DNA of 64,000 nt from assembly GCA_965250245.1 (NCBI GenBank), contig OZ252296.1, positions 2,480,001 to 2,544,000 on the forward strand, in the 5' to 3' direction. How positions within the stretch are numbered: the stretch's first letter is position 1; every line of letters starts with the position of its first letter. Source of the DNA: JABDIP01 sp965250245 (GTDB lineage: Bacteria; Pseudomonadota; Alphaproteobacteria; DSM-16000; Inquilinaceae). Positions 7,700 through 17,604 of the stretch are shown here, piece by piece. Position numbers and translations under genes: made by a program. Below the pieces are notes generated by a model that saw nothing but the letters and a program-made list of their open reading frames with translations, was not told where the DNA came from and did no database searches.

Positions 7700-8470
7700 T
7701 CAGGCCCGATCCGGCCCGCCGCGCCGGCCGCCACCGGCGGCAAAAATCTTTGCTCCGGGCAAAGTTTCCGCCTCCAGCACCGACTCGCCGCGCCGTCCCT
7801 CGGCCTTCAGCGCGTCGGCGAGCGGCAGGTCCCACTGCAGATGCGCCGACATCCGGTCGGCGCGCAGGGTGAGGGGCGGGAAGCCCGCCAGTTCATCCGC
7901 CAACGTCTCGGCGGCGGCCCGCGCCTGGCCCTTTGGCACCACCCGGTTGACCAGTCCGATCGCCAGCGCCTCCTCCGCATGCACCGGCCGGCCGGTCAGG
8001 ATCAGGTCCAGCGCCCGGCTCTGGCCGATCAGCCGCGGCAGCCGCACCGTGCCGCCATCGATCAGCGGCGCTCCCCAGCGCCGGCAGAACACGCCCAGCA
8101 CCGCGTCCTCCTCCATCACCCGCAGGTCGCACCACAGGGCCAGCTCCAGCCCGCCGGCGACGGCATGGCCGTTGATGGCGGCAATCGTCGGCTTGGAGAG
8201 CATCAGCCGCGTCGGCCCCATCGGCCCCGGCCCCTCTGCGTCGATCGTGTTCGTGTCGGTGCCGGCCGCGAAGGCCTTCAGATCGGCGCCCGGGCAGAAA
8301 TGCGGCCCGGCACCGCACAGCACGGCGACCCTGGCCGCCTCGTCTTCCTCGAATTCCGTGAAGGCGTCCAGCAATGCCGCCGCCGTCGGCCCGTTCACCG
8401 CGTTACGCACCGCCGGTCGGTCCATGGTCACGGTGGTGATCGGGCCGTTCCTCTCGATCCGCACGGTCAT
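7700..8470 (-). CDS. Enoyl-CoA hydratase/isomerase (crotonase) family protein
   Basis: A 256-residue crotonase-fold protein. The oxyanion-hole segments are visible as HFCPGADLKAF (about residues 62-72) and AINGHAVAGGLELALWCD (about 105-122). The acidic residue normally found near the end of the second core block is not obvious in WGAPLIDGGTVRLPRLIG, so the exact reaction is open. The start at ATG 8470 has GGGAGA nine bases upstream. It stands alone between the HU gene and the divergent Sel1 protein. A second crotonase occurs at 59080. Confidence 0.8.
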   Translation of the reverse strand: MTVRIERNGPITTVTMDRPAVRNAVNGPTAAALLDAFTEFEEDEAARVAVLCGAGPHFCPGADLKAFAAGTDTNTIDAEGPGPMGPTRLMLSKPTIAAINGHAVAGGLELALWCDLRVMEEDAVLGVFCRRWGAPLIDGGTVRLPRLIGQSRALDLILTGRPVHAEEALAIGLVNRVVPKGQARAAAETLADELAGFPPLTLRADRMSAHLQWDLPLADALKAEGRRGESVLEAETLPGAKIFAAGGGRRGGPDRA

Positions 8471-8629
8471 GGCTCGGTCTCCCAATCTTGATCCGCGTCG
8501 CTCCGATCGCGTGTCCCGCCAGTCTAACGATGCAGGGCGAAGGGCGATGCAGTCGAAGCCGCTTTGCTCGTCAAAGAAGTATCAAGAATTCACCGCTACA
8601 ACCGCATGTGCGAAACATCGGAGGGCGGG

Positions 8630-10198
8630 ATGGCCGATCAGGATCGCAAGCGCATGCCGTTGCGGACGCGCATTCTCATTATCGCCAATGTCGTAGTCAT
8701 CGGGCTGTTCGCGTTCCTGTATGCGCCCCATCCGGGGTTCATGTCGCTGCGCAATCAGATCGGCGTGTGGGCCTTCAATCGCGGCATGGACCCGCCGGCA
8801 CGGCTGATGTTCGAGGTGCTGTCCGGCCAGGGCCATGTCCCGGCCACGAGCAATTACGGCGCCATGGTCTTCCAGGGGCTTGGCGACAGTTGGATCCACC
8901 GCTCCGCGGCCATGCGGCTGATCACCGAGGCGGCGCATGCCGGGTACGCGCCCGCCCAGTACAATCTCGGCCGGGCCCTGCAGCTCGGCCGCGGCATCGA
9001 GAAGGACGAGACGCAGGCGCGCCAGTGGTTCGAGCGGGCGGCGGCGCAGGACGATCTGTTCGCGCTGATGATGGTGGCGGACGCCCTGGAAGGCTATCAG
9101 GAGCTGGGCAGTACCGAGCGGATGCAGGAGGTGTTGGAGCGGGCGGCCGCGCAGGGCGAGCCGCAGCCGTTGTTTTCGCTGGCCTGGCATACGCATATGA
9201 CCTGCGACGACCGCCATGTGGTCTATGACTGCCGCGAGCGCGAGATCGGCTATCTGCGGCAGGCGGCCGATCTGGGCCATGTCCCCTCGCAGGCCGAGCT
9301 CGGTTCGGAACTCATCCGCGGCATCGACGCTGTCGAAGGCTTTCAATGGCTGCTCAAGGCGGCCGAGGCCGGCCACTACCGCGCCATGCGGCTGACCGCG
9401 CGCAGCTACCGCAATGGCAGCGGAGTTCAGGCGGACATGGAGCAGGCGGACTATTGGGCCGACCGATACGAGAACTTCCCGCGGGAGCCCAGTCGCTTCA
9501 TCATGCCGCGCGGCTACGACGCCATCTACATCTATCGCTACCGGCGCAGGGCGGAGCATGCGCGGCCGCGCGCGACCGAGTCGGCGAGCCGGTCGAGCGA
9601 CGAATGCCTGGCGGGCGCATCGATCAATCAGGGCTCGCAGGCGTTCAGCCTCGAGACCTGGGATGCGCTCGACGAGCGATACATGCGTGAACTGCGGGAG
9701 ACCGCGACGGCGATGGCGCAGAGGCATCCATCGTTTGTCGATGGGATCGAACCCGCCTCCGTGCGGGACGTCCACGTCGTTCGCGTCAGTGACGGGCGCA
9801 CGGGGCCATTGTTGCCGGCGTCGACCTCCTACGGCTATGAGGTCTATCGCTGCCAACGGGACGCGCAGCGCAGCACGGTCGTCCTGCGGTATGCCGGCGA
9901 TCCCGACGCCGTTCTCATCCTGCTTTCGGTCTATCCGGTGGATTGGCGCATCGAAGTGCCTGGCGCCGGCCCGACGGCCGTTCTGCTCTCCGCCGGGTGG
10001 CAGGTCCCGCTGATCGACGGGCTGTCGCCGACCGTCCCGTTGGCAATCGACATCCGCGGTTCCGGTGCGCTCGCATTCGATCCGCCCCGGTCGGAGCAGG
10101 ATTGGGTGAGGCTGGAGGGAAAGATCCGGGAACGCTTCCCGAATGCGCGGGTCCATCGTTACCATCACGTCCGCACGACGCTGGTCGACGTGCGTTGA
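8630..10198 (+). CDS. Membrane-anchored Sel1-repeat protein with unrecognised C-terminal domain
   Basis: A 522-residue protein. One membrane helix at about residues 12-32 is followed by Sel1-like (TPR-related) repeats to about residue 285; the clearest are AHAGYAPAQYNLGRALQLG and AEAGHYRAMRLTARSYRNG. Sel1 repeats scaffold protein interactions. The remaining 230 residues hold a low-complexity, charged linker and then a probably beta-rich block (VLILLSVYPVDWRIEVPG, VLLSAGWQVPLIDGL) that was not recognised. The start has GGAGG a few bases upstream. Its role is unknown; the layout suggests a periplasmic protein held to the inner membrane. Confidence 0.7.
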   Translation: MADQDRKRMPLRTRILIIANVVVIGLFAFLYAPHPGFMSLRNQIGVWAFNRGMDPPARLMFEVLSGQGHVPATSNYGAMVFQGLGDSWIHRSAAMRLITEAAHAGYAPAQYNLGRALQLGRGIEKDETQARQWFERAAAQDDLFALMMVADALEGYQELGSTERMQEVLERAAAQGEPQPLFSLAWHTHMTCDDRHVVYDCREREIGYLRQAADLGHVPSQAELGSELIRGIDAVEGFQWLLKAAEAGHYRAMRLTARSYRNGSGVQADMEQADYWADRYENFPREPSRFIMPRGYDAIYIYRYRRRAEHARPRATESASRSSDECLAGASINQGSQAFSLETWDALDERYMRELRETATAMAQRHPSFVDGIEPASVRDVHVVRVSDGRTGPLLPASTSYGYEVYRCQRDAQRSTVVLRYAGDPDAVLILLSVYPVDWRIEVPGAGPTAVLLSAGWQVPLIDGLSPTVPLAIDIRGSGALAFDPPRSEQDWVRLEGKIRERFPNARVHRYHHVRTTLVDVR

Positions 10199-10209
10199 CG
10201 TGACGGATT

Positions 10210-10230
10210 GCGGCCACGAGGTCTGGCCGC
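10210..10230 (+). terminator. Weak hairpin after the Sel1 gene
   Basis: GCGGCCA (10210-10216) and TGGCCGC (10224-10230) pair perfectly over 7 bp around a 7-base loop, 12 bases past the Sel1 stop. No T-run follows, so terminator activity is uncertain. Confidence 0.3.
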
Positions 10231-10306
10231 CGTGGACAGGGTGATCGGGTTTTCCTAAAGTCGCGGCCGCCGTTCCGGCCCGCCCTCCGCTGCACAGAAA
10301 CCGCCC

Positions 10307-11626
10307 ATGCGCCTGTCCCGCTATTTCCTGCCGACGCTGAAAGAGACCCCTGCCGAGGCGCAGATCGTCTCGCACCGCTACATGCTGCGCGCCGGGATGA
10401 TCCGGCAGGCCAGCGCCGGGATCTATTCCTGGCTGCCGCTGGGCCATCGGGTCCTGAAGAAGATCGAGCAGATCGTGCGCGAGGAGCAGGACGCCGCCGG
10501 CTGCCAGGAGCTGCTGATGCCGACCATCCAGTCGGCCGATCTGTGGAAGCAGTCCGAGCGCTATGACGATTACGGCAAGGAGATGCTGCGCATCCGCGAC
10601 CGGCACGACCGCGAGATGCTGTACGGCCCGACCAACGAGGAGCTGATCACCGAGATTTTCCAGAGCGGGGTCCGGAGCTACCGGCAACTGCCGAAGCTGC
10701 TCTACCACATCCAGTGGAAGTTCCGCGACGAGGTGCGGCCGCGCTTCGGCGTCATGCGCGGGCGGGAGTTCCTGATGAAGGACAGCTACAGCTTCGACGT
10801 CGATTACGACGCGGCTGTCGTGGCTTATCGCAAGATGTTCGTGTCATATCTGAAGACGTTCGCGCGCATGGGGCTGAAGGCCATCCCGATGGAGGCGGAG
10901 ACCGGGCCGATCGGCGGCGACCTGAGCCACGAGTTCATCATCCTGGCCGAGAACGGCGAATCCGGCGTGTTCTGCCATTCCGACGTGCTGGACTACGACG
11001 TGCTGTCAGCCGACATCGACTACGAGTCGGACCTGACGCCGATCGTGGATCAGTGGACCAGTCTCTATGCCCGCACCGACGACAAGCACGACCAGGCCGC
11101 CTTCGAGGCCGAGGTCCCGGCCGACAAGCGCTTGGAAAAACGCGGCATCGAGGTCGGGCAGGTGTTCTATTTCGGCACCAAATACTCCGACAAGCTGGGC
11201 GCCCTGGTCTCCACCGCCGATGACAGCCAGGTGCCGGTGCATATGGGTTCCTACGGCATCGGCGTGTCGCGGCTGGTCGGCGCGATCATCGAGGCGAGCC
11301 ATGACGAGAATGGCATCATCTGGCCCGACCCGGTGGCGCCCTTCGCCGTCGGGCTGATCAACCTGAAGGCCGGCGACGCCGACTGCGACGCCGCCTGCGA
11401 CGATCTCTATGGCAAGCTGCGCGACGCCGGCGTCGAGGTGCTCTACGACGATCGCGCCGAGCGCGCCGGCGCCAAATTCGCCGACATGGACCTGATCGGC
11501 CTGCCCTGGCAGCTCGTCGTCGGCCCGCGCGGCGTGAAGGCCGGCACGGTGGAGCTGAAGCGCCGCGCCACCGGCGACCGCGAGGAGCTTGCCGCCGACG
11601 CCGCGCTGGCGAAGGTCGTGGGCTAG
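10307..11626 (+). CDS. proS: Prolyl-tRNA synthetase, short alphaproteobacterial form
   Basis: Charges tRNA(Pro) with proline. At 439 residues it is the short form that lacks the editing (INS) domain found in the E. coli enzyme of about 570 residues; this form is usual in alphaproteobacteria. Class II motifs are visible: motif 1 around IRQASAGIYSWLPLG, motif 2 around RFGVMRGREFLMKD, and GSYGIGVSRLVGAI as motif 3. A C-terminal anticodon-binding domain starts near residue 345. The ATG at 10307 lacks a strong SD, but the next residues match the family start. It heads the proS-lolC-lolD-dnaE order typical of this class. Confidence 0.95.
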   Translation: MRLSRYFLPTLKETPAEAQIVSHRYMLRAGMIRQASAGIYSWLPLGHRVLKKIEQIVREEQDAAGCQELLMPTIQSADLWKQSERYDDYGKEMLRIRDRHDREMLYGPTNEELITEIFQSGVRSYRQLPKLLYHIQWKFRDEVRPRFGVMRGREFLMKDSYSFDVDYDAAVVAYRKMFVSYLKTFARMGLKAIPMEAETGPIGGDLSHEFIILAENGESGVFCHSDVLDYDVLSADIDYESDLTPIVDQWTSLYARTDDKHDQAAFEAEVPADKRLEKRGIEVGQVFYFGTKYSDKLGALVSTADDSQVPVHMGSYGIGVSRLVGAIIEASHDENGIIWPDPVAPFAVGLINLKAGDADCDAACDDLYGKLRDAGVEVLYDDRAERAGAKFADMDLIGLPWQLVVGPRGVKAGTVELKRRATGDREELAADAALAKVVG

Positions 11627-11653
11627 AGTACTGTGAAACGGATTTCCCTCTTT

Positions 11654-11746
11654 TTGTCATTCCCGCGAAGGCGGGAATCCAGGTGGCACGATCGTATCCG
11701 CCTCCCGGTCGGGATCCCTGGATTCCCGCCTTCGCGGGAATGACAA
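11654..11746. repeat. Inverted repeat, family B copy 1
   Basis: The arms 11654-11682 and 11718-11746 are perfect 29-base inverted copies around a 35-base centre. Each arm contains the internal palindrome ATTCCCGCGAAGGCGGGAAT. It lies between proS and lolC. A second copy is at 57979. This sequence type is a common intergenic REP-like element in alphaproteobacteria. Confidence 0.85.
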
Positions 11747-11896
11747 TGGTCGGTCTGTCGCCAAAGGGTCGGAACTTCCGACATTTGGCACCTCATCCGG
11801 CGCTCACACCATGCCCCCCGCCCGTCCCGGAATCGCCATAAACATCGCCATTCTGGCGGGATCGGTCCTCCACGCAACGGCCAGGAACGGCGCCCC

Positions 11897-13141
11897 ATGA
11901 TCAGCGGTTTTGAACGCTTCGTCGCCTTCCGCTACCTGCTGCCGCAGCGCGGCGAGGGCTTCCTGCTGATCATCTCGTTGTTGTCGCTGGTCGGCATCAT
12001 GCTGGGCGTGGCGATGCTGATCATCACCATGGCGGTGATGAACGGCTTCCGTGCCGAACTGATCGACCGGGTGCTGGGCCTGAATGGCCATCTCGGCATC
12101 TACGGGTTCGGCGAGCCGCTTGAGGACTATGACGGCCTTCTGGCAGACATCCGGGCCGCCGACGGGGTGGTCACCGTCTCGCCGGTCATCGAGGGCCAGG
12201 CGCTGATCAGCCACCGCGACCGCGCGGTCGGCGCCGCGGTCCGGGGCGTGGTGCCGGAGGATTTCCTGGCCCGTCCGGCCATCGCCGAACGGCTGCAGAT
12301 GGACCTGCCCGGCGATTTCGGCGGCACCGACGTCATCGCCATCGGCAGCCGCATGGCGGCGCGGCTCAATCTGCGGCTCGGCGATTCCCTGACCCTGATC
12401 TCTCCGATCGGCAATGCCGGGCCGTTTGGTACGACGCCCAGGCTGCGCGCCTACGACATCGCCGCGATCTTCGAAGCCGGCATGCATGAATACGACAGCA
12501 GCTTCGTCTACATGTCCATCGAGGCCGCACAGATCTTCTTCCGCATGCCCGAGCAGGTCACCGCGCTGGAAGTCTATGTCGACGACCCGGACGATCTGTC
12601 TCCGGCGCACCGCACGCTGCAGCCGATCGTTGCCGGCCAGGCCCGGATCTGGGACTGGCAGCAATCCAATGCCAGCTTCTTCAGCGCGCTCCAGGTCGAG
12701 CGCAACATGGTGTTCATGATCGTCTCGGTCATCGTCTTCGTGGCGGCTTTCAACATCATTTCCGGCCTGGTCATCCTGGTCCGCAGCAAGCGGCCGGACA
12801 TCGCCATCCTGCGCACGATGGGGGCCAACCGGCGCTCGGTCATGCGCATCTTCGTGATAACCGGCGCCACCATCGGCGTGCTCGGAACGCTGGTCGGCTT
12901 CCTGCTCGGCGTCGCCTTTGTCGCGAACATCGACGCGATCCAGGAATTCCTGTCCTTCATTTCCGGCACCGACCTGTGGAACCCCGAGGTCCGCTTCCTG
13001 ACCCAGATGCCCGCAAAGATGGAATGGCCGGAGGTGACGGCGGTCGTGCTCATGTCGCTGTTCCTGTCCTTCATCGCAACGCTGTATCCGGCCTGGAGCG
13101 CCGCCCGCCTCGATCCCGTCAAGGCGCTGCGCAGTGAGTAG
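11897..13141 (+). CDS. lolC: Lipoprotein-releasing ABC transporter permease (LolC/LolE family)
   Basis: A 414-residue inner-membrane protein of the LolCE family that extracts mature lipoproteins for transfer to LolA. One N-terminal helix at about residues 22-48 is followed by a large periplasmic MacB-like domain. Three C-terminal helices begin near 271, 318 and 376. The ending ATLYPAWSAARLDPVKALR is typical. Only one LolC/E gene is present, followed directly by lolD, as in bacteria that use a homodimeric LolF-type permease. It may be co-transcribed with lolD. Confidence 0.9.
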   Translation: MISGFERFVAFRYLLPQRGEGFLLIISLLSLVGIMLGVAMLIITMAVMNGFRAELIDRVLGLNGHLGIYGFGEPLEDYDGLLADIRAADGVVTVSPVIEGQALISHRDRAVGAAVRGVVPEDFLARPAIAERLQMDLPGDFGGTDVIAIGSRMAARLNLRLGDSLTLISPIGNAGPFGTTPRLRAYDIAAIFEAGMHEYDSSFVYMSIEAAQIFFRMPEQVTALEVYVDDPDDLSPAHRTLQPIVAGQARIWDWQQSNASFFSALQVERNMVFMIVSVIVFVAAFNIISGLVILVRSKRPDIAILRTMGANRRSVMRIFVITGATIGVLGTLVGFLLGVAFVANIDAIQEFLSFISGTDLWNPEVRFLTQMPAKMEWPEVTAVVLMSLFLSFIATLYPAWSAARLDPVKALRSE

Positions 13142-13148
13142 GCCGGCC

Positions 13149-13883
13149 ATGGCACCCGGCGCGCCGCGCCTGCGGTTGCAGGATATCCGTCGCGGTTTCG
13201 ACCAGGGCGGCGTGCACCTCGACGTGCTGTGCGGCGTCGACCTGGAGGTCGGCGCCGGCGAGATGGTGGCCTTGGTCGGCCCTAGCGGATCCGGCAAGTC
13301 GACCCTGCTGCACACCGCCGGGCTGCTGGAGCGGCCGAATGTGGGACAGGTCACCATCGAAGGCCGAAGCTGCAACGAACTCGGCGACGGCGACCGCACC
13401 GCTTTGCGCCGCTCGGCGATTGGCTTCGTCTACCAGTTCCATCACCTGCTGCCGGATTTCTCGGCGGTGGAAAACGTGATCCTGCCGCAGCTGATCGCCG
13501 GCCAGCCGCGCAAGGCGGCCCGCGCCCGGGCCGAGGAGCTGCTGGCCAAGGTCGGTCTGTCCGGACGCCTGACCCACAAGCCGCGCCAGCTCTCCGGCGG
13601 CGAGCAGCAGCGCGTGGCGATCGCCCGCGCCCTGGCCAACGCGCCGACCCTGCTGCTGGCCGACGAACCGACCGGCAATCTCGACCACCACACCGCCGAA
13701 GAGGTGTTCGAGATGCTGATCGGCCTGGTCCGCGAATCCGGTATCGGCGCCCTGGTCGCCACCCACAACCAGGACCTCGCCGACCGCATGGACCGTACCC
13801 TGGAACTGCACGACGGCGTAGTCGTCGATCCGGGGGCAGGGCAGGGCGCCACGCCGGCCCCGGCCACCGCGACGCACGGGTAG
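13149..13883 (+). CDS. lolD: Lipoprotein-releasing ABC transporter ATPase LolD
   Basis: A 244-residue ABC ATPase of the MacB/LolD branch. Walker A GPSGSGKST lies near residue 44, signature LSGGEQQRVAIARAL near 148 and Walker B LLLADEPTGNLD near 168. It powers the permease encoded just upstream. The ATG at 13149 was chosen; a GTG at 13134 would overlap the lolC stop and add five residues, and that coupled start is also possible. Neighbours and domain order leave little doubt about function. Confidence 0.92.
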   Translation: MAPGAPRLRLQDIRRGFDQGGVHLDVLCGVDLEVGAGEMVALVGPSGSGKSTLLHTAGLLERPNVGQVTIEGRSCNELGDGDRTALRRSAIGFVYQFHHLLPDFSAVENVILPQLIAGQPRKAARARAEELLAKVGLSGRLTHKPRQLSGGEQQRVAIARALANAPTLLLADEPTGNLDHHTAEEVFEMLIGLVRESGIGALVATHNQDLADRMDRTLELHDGVVVDPGAGQGATPAPATATHG

Positions 13884-13912
13884 GATTCGGCCATCTTGCT
13901 TGTAACTCTGCG

Positions 13913-13990
13913 TCGTCCCCGGGCTTGACCCGGGGACCCATCCGGCCGCCCGGGCGGTAATCTGGGTCCCCGGATCAAGCCTGGGGACGA
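13913..13990. repeat. Inverted repeat, family C copy 1
   Basis: The arms 13913-13940 and 13963-13990 match at 26 of 28 positions. Each contains GTCCCCGGG and CCCGGGGAC half-palindromes. It sits between lolD and dnaE. The other copy at 61922 has perfect 30 bp arms. Confidence 0.8.
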
Positions 13991-14121
13991 TGATGGGGAG
14001 GCCGGCCAGCCCTCGCGGTCGCCGGCACGCTATCCCCGATATCCACAGGCCCCGCCGGGCCGCCGGTACTGACTCCGCATCGCCCTCCTGACATCATTGC
14101 GCCCGAGTCGGGGAGAGCGAC

Positions 14122-17100
14122 ATGGCGCATGCAGATTTCGTCCATCTGAGGGTCCATTCCGCCTATTCGCTGTCGGAAGGGGCGATCAAGACCAAGGAGC
14201 TGGTCAAGCTGTGCCGGGACCGGCGCATGCCGGCGGTCGCGGTCACCGACACCGGCAACATGTTCGGCGCGCTCGAAGTCTGCCTGGCGGCGGCGGAGGG
14301 CGGGGTGCAGCCGATCGTCGGCACTCTGCTGCCGATCACCCGGGTCGAGGTCTCGACCGGCGCCGGGGCAGGGCGCAACGGGGCGTTGGCGGGGCCGGAC
14401 CACATCGTGCTGCTGGCCCAGGACGAGGCCGGCTACCAGAACCTGATGGGTTTGCTGAGCCGCGCCTATCTGGAAAGCGGCACCGCCGAGGCGCCGCAGA
14501 TCGCGCTGGAGGATCTGGACGGCCACAGCGACGGGCTGATCGCCCTGACCGGCGGCCCCGGCGGCCCGGTCGGCCGTCTGCTCGCCGAGGGCCACGCCCC
14601 GGCCGCCGAGGACCGGTTGCAGCGCCTCAAGGCGCTGTTCCCGGGCCGGCTCTATGTCGAGCTGATGCGCCACGGCATGGAGTTCGAGGATCGCATCGAG
14701 CCGGCCCTGATCGACCTGGCCGATCGCCACGACCTGCCGCTGGTCGCCACCAACGACGCCTTCTTCGCCGATGAGGACATGTACGCCGCCCATGACGCGC
14801 TGCTGTGCATCGCCTCCGGCGCCTATGTCGCCGAGCAGGACCGCCGCCGGCTAACCCCCAACCACCGCTTCAAATCGGCGGAGGAGATGAAGGCGCTGTT
14901 CGCCGATTTGCCGGAGGCGATCGCCAACACGCTGGTCATCGCGCAACGCTGCCACGTGATGGCCCGGCGTCGGGATCCGATCCTGCCGGCCTATGCGACG
15001 GCGGACGGCCGCAGCGAGGCGGACGAGCTGCGCGCCCAGGCCGAGGCCGGGCTGGCCAAGCGGCTGGAGGCGCATGTCTATTCGGACGACATGGACGCCG
15101 CCGCCCGCAACGCGGTCGCGCTGCCCTACCGTGAGCGGCTGGACTACGAGCTTGGCGTGATCGGGTCGATGGGCTTCCCCGGCTATTTCCTGATCGTCGC
15201 CGAGTTCATCAAATGGGCCAAGGAGAAGGACATCCCGGTGGGGCCGGGCCGCGGCTCGGGCGCCGGCTCGGTGGTGGCGTGGTCGCTGACCATCACCGAC
15301 CTGGACCCGCTGCGCTTCGGCCTGCTGTTCGAGCGCTTCCTGAACCCGGAACGCGTGTCGATGCCGGATTTCGACATCGATTTCTGCCAGGACCGGCGCG
15401 ACGAGGTGATCCAGCACGTGGCTCGCAAATACGGCCATGACCGGGTCGCCCAGATCATCACCTTCGGAAAGCTGCAGGCCCGCGCGGTGCTGCGCGATGT
15501 CGGCCGCGTCTTGCAGATGCCCTATGGCCAGGTCGACCGCATCACCAAGCTGGTCCCCAACAACCCGGCCAACCCGGTCACCCTGCAGCAGGCCATCGAC
15601 GGCGAGCCGCAGCTCCAGGAGATGCGCAAGAACGACGAGACCGTCGCCTACCTGATCGACATCGCCCTGAAGCTGGAGGGGCTCTACCGCCACGCCTCCA
15701 CCCACGCCGCCGGCGTGGTGATCGGCGACCGGCCGCTCGACCGGCTGGTGGCGCTCTACCGCGACCCGCGCTCGGAGATGCCGGTCACCCAGTTCAACAT
15801 GAAATATGTCGAGCAGGCGGGCCTGGTGAAGTTCGACTTCCTGGGCCTGAAGACCCTGACGGTGCTGACCCGCACCCTGGAGCTGATCGAGAGTTCCGGC
15901 GGCGAGGCGATGACGCTGGAAACCGTCCCGCTCGACGACAAAGCCAGCTTCGAGATGATGGGCCGCGGCGACACGGTCGGCGTGTTCCAGCTTGAAGGGG
16001 CGGGCATGCGCGACGTGCTCAAGCGCATGAAGCCGAACCGGTTCGAGGACATCATCGCCCTGGTGGCGCTCTACCGCCCGGGCCCGATGGACAACATCCC
16101 GAAATACATCAAGGTCAAGCTCGGCGACGAGAAGCCCGATTACCTGCACCCCAGCCTGCAGCCGATCCTGGAAGAGACCTTCGGCATCATGATCTACCAG
16201 GAGCAGGTCATGCAGGTGGCCCAGGTCCTGGCCGGCTACTCGCTGGGCGGCGCCGACCTGCTGCGCCGGGCCATGGGCAAGAAGATCCAGTCGGAGATGG
16301 ACGCCCAGAAGAAGACCTTCGTGGAGGGTGCGGTCGCAAGGGGCGTGAAGAAGGCCCAGGCCTCGATGATCTTCGACCAGGTCAACAAGTTCGCCGGCTA
16401 CGGTTTCAACAAGAGCCACGCGGCGGCCTACGCCCTGGTCGCCTACCAGACCGCCTTCTTCAAGGCGAACCATCCGGTGGCCTTCCTGGCCGCCTCGATG
16501 ACCCTGGATCTGGGCAACACCGACAAGCTGAACGCCTTCCGCCAGGAGCTCGACCGCATCGGCATCAAGCTGCTGCCGCCGGACGTGAACCGCTCGGAGG
16601 CGGTGTTCTCGGTCGAGCGGCTGGAGCGCGGCGAGCACGCCATCCGCTATGCGCTGGGCGCGATCAAGGGGGTCGGGGCGGAGGCCATGCGCGCCCTGGT
16701 CGCCGAGCGCCAGGCCAAGGGGCCGTTCAAGGACGTGTTCGACGTGGCGCTGCGGGTCGATCCCAAGGTCATGAACAAGCGGCAATGGGAGAACCTGGTC
16801 CGCGCCGGCGCCTTCGACAGCCTGGACCCCAACCGGGCCCGGCTGCACGCCGGCGTCGATGTGCTGGTCCGCCACGGCAGCGCACAGGCCGAGGAGCGCA
16901 GCGCCGGCCAGTCCAACCTGTTCGGCGCGCCGGATGGCGGCGGCCTCGACGCGCCGCCGCTGCCCGGCGTCGACGATTGGGACCTGATGGAGCGCCTCAA
17001 GCAGGAGTTCGAGGCGATCGGCTTCTACCTCTCCGCCCACCCGCTGGACAGCTTCAACACCGTGCGGGTCGGCGCCGTGCCCTCCAGCGACATCGAAAGC

Positions 17101-17604
17101 CGCCTGCGCGGTCCCTCGACGGTCTTCAAGATGGCCGGCGTGGTCATGTCAAAGCGGGAGATGTCGACCCGCTCCGGCGGCCGCATGGCCTTCGTCATGC
17201 TGTCCGACGCCGCCGGGGTCTTCGAGGTGACCCTGTTCTCCGAGGTGCTGGCATCCTCCCGCCACCTGCTGGAAGGCGGCACTCCGCTGCTGCTCTCCCT
17301 GGAGGCCCAGCAGGCCAATGGCGACGATTACCGCCTGACCTGCCAGCGCATCGAGCCCCTGGACGAGGCCGTCGCCCGCGCCGGCATCGGCCTCAAGGTC
17401 TTCCTGGACGAAGCCAGGGCCGCCGCCCCCCTGGCCGCCGCCCTCGGCCGCGAAGGCGACGGCCGCGGCCGCGTCAACATCATGATCCCGGTCGGCGAAG
17501 GCCGCGAGGTCGAGGTCGTCCTCCCCCAGGGCTACGCCATCACTGCCAAGGGCCGCGCGGCGCTCCGCGCGATCCCGGGGATCGTCGACGTGCAGGAGGT
17601 GTGA
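14122..17604 (+). CDS. dnaE: DNA polymerase III alpha subunit
   Basis: The replicative polymerase, 1160 residues, the family's usual length. An N-terminal PHP domain begins HLRVHSAYSLSEGA. The polymerase core contains GPGRGSGAGSVVAW near residue 373 and the catalytic aspartates in PDFDIDF near 414-420. Helix-hairpin-helix and OB-fold regions occupy the C-terminal third. The ATG at 14122 follows GGGGAGAG. It stands behind a family C repeat and ends just before the AT-richer island at about 17605, so the island begins right at its 3' end. Confidence 0.97.
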   Translation: MAHADFVHLRVHSAYSLSEGAIKTKELVKLCRDRRMPAVAVTDTGNMFGALEVCLAAAEGGVQPIVGTLLPITRVEVSTGAGAGRNGALAGPDHIVLLAQDEAGYQNLMGLLSRAYLESGTAEAPQIALEDLDGHSDGLIALTGGPGGPVGRLLAEGHAPAAEDRLQRLKALFPGRLYVELMRHGMEFEDRIEPALIDLADRHDLPLVATNDAFFADEDMYAAHDALLCIASGAYVAEQDRRRLTPNHRFKSAEEMKALFADLPEAIANTLVIAQRCHVMARRRDPILPAYATADGRSEADELRAQAEAGLAKRLEAHVYSDDMDAAARNAVALPYRERLDYELGVIGSMGFPGYFLIVAEFIKWAKEKDIPVGPGRGSGAGSVVAWSLTITDLDPLRFGLLFERFLNPERVSMPDFDIDFCQDRRDEVIQHVARKYGHDRVAQIITFGKLQARAVLRDVGRVLQMPYGQVDRITKLVPNNPANPVTLQQAIDGEPQLQEMRKNDETVAYLIDIALKLEGLYRHASTHAAGVVIGDRPLDRLVALYRDPRSEMPVTQFNMKYVEQAGLVKFDFLGLKTLTVLTRTLELIESSGGEAMTLETVPLDDKASFEMMGRGDTVGVFQLEGAGMRDVLKRMKPNRFEDIIALVALYRPGPMDNIPKYIKVKLGDEKPDYLHPSLQPILEETFGIMIYQEQVMQVAQVLAGYSLGGADLLRRAMGKKIQSEMDAQKKTFVEGAVARGVKKAQASMIFDQVNKFAGYGFNKSHAAAYALVAYQTAFFKANHPVAFLAASMTLDLGNTDKLNAFRQELDRIGIKLLPPDVNRSEAVFSVERLERGEHAIRYALGAIKGVGAEAMRALVAERQAKGPFKDVFDVALRVDPKVMNKRQWENLVRAGAFDSLDPNRARLHAGVDVLVRHGSAQAEERSAGQSNLFGAPDGGGLDAPPLPGVDDWDLMERLKQEFEAIGFYLSAHPLDSFNTVRVGAVPSSDIESRLRGPSTVFKMAGVVMSKREMSTRSGGRMAFVMLSDAAGVFEVTLFSEVLASSRHLLEGGTPLLLSLEAQQANGDDYRLTCQRIEPLDEAVARAGIGLKVFLDEARAAAPLAAALGREGDGRGRVNIMIPVGEGREVEVVLPQGYAITAKGRAALRAIPGIVDVQEV

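Noticed and set aside
8582..10708. Minus-strand open frame of 708 codons
   Set aside because: It is antisense to the Sel1 gene and the proS start, and no domain was seen.
11654..11746. Reading the family B repeat as the proS terminator
   Set aside because: The arms are 29 bp with a 35-base centre, no T-run follows, and an equivalent copy occurs at an unrelated site, so it is a repeat element first.
14851..17040. Minus-strand open frame of 729 codons inside dnaE
   Set aside because: It is an antisense shadow; dnaE on the plus strand has all family motifs.
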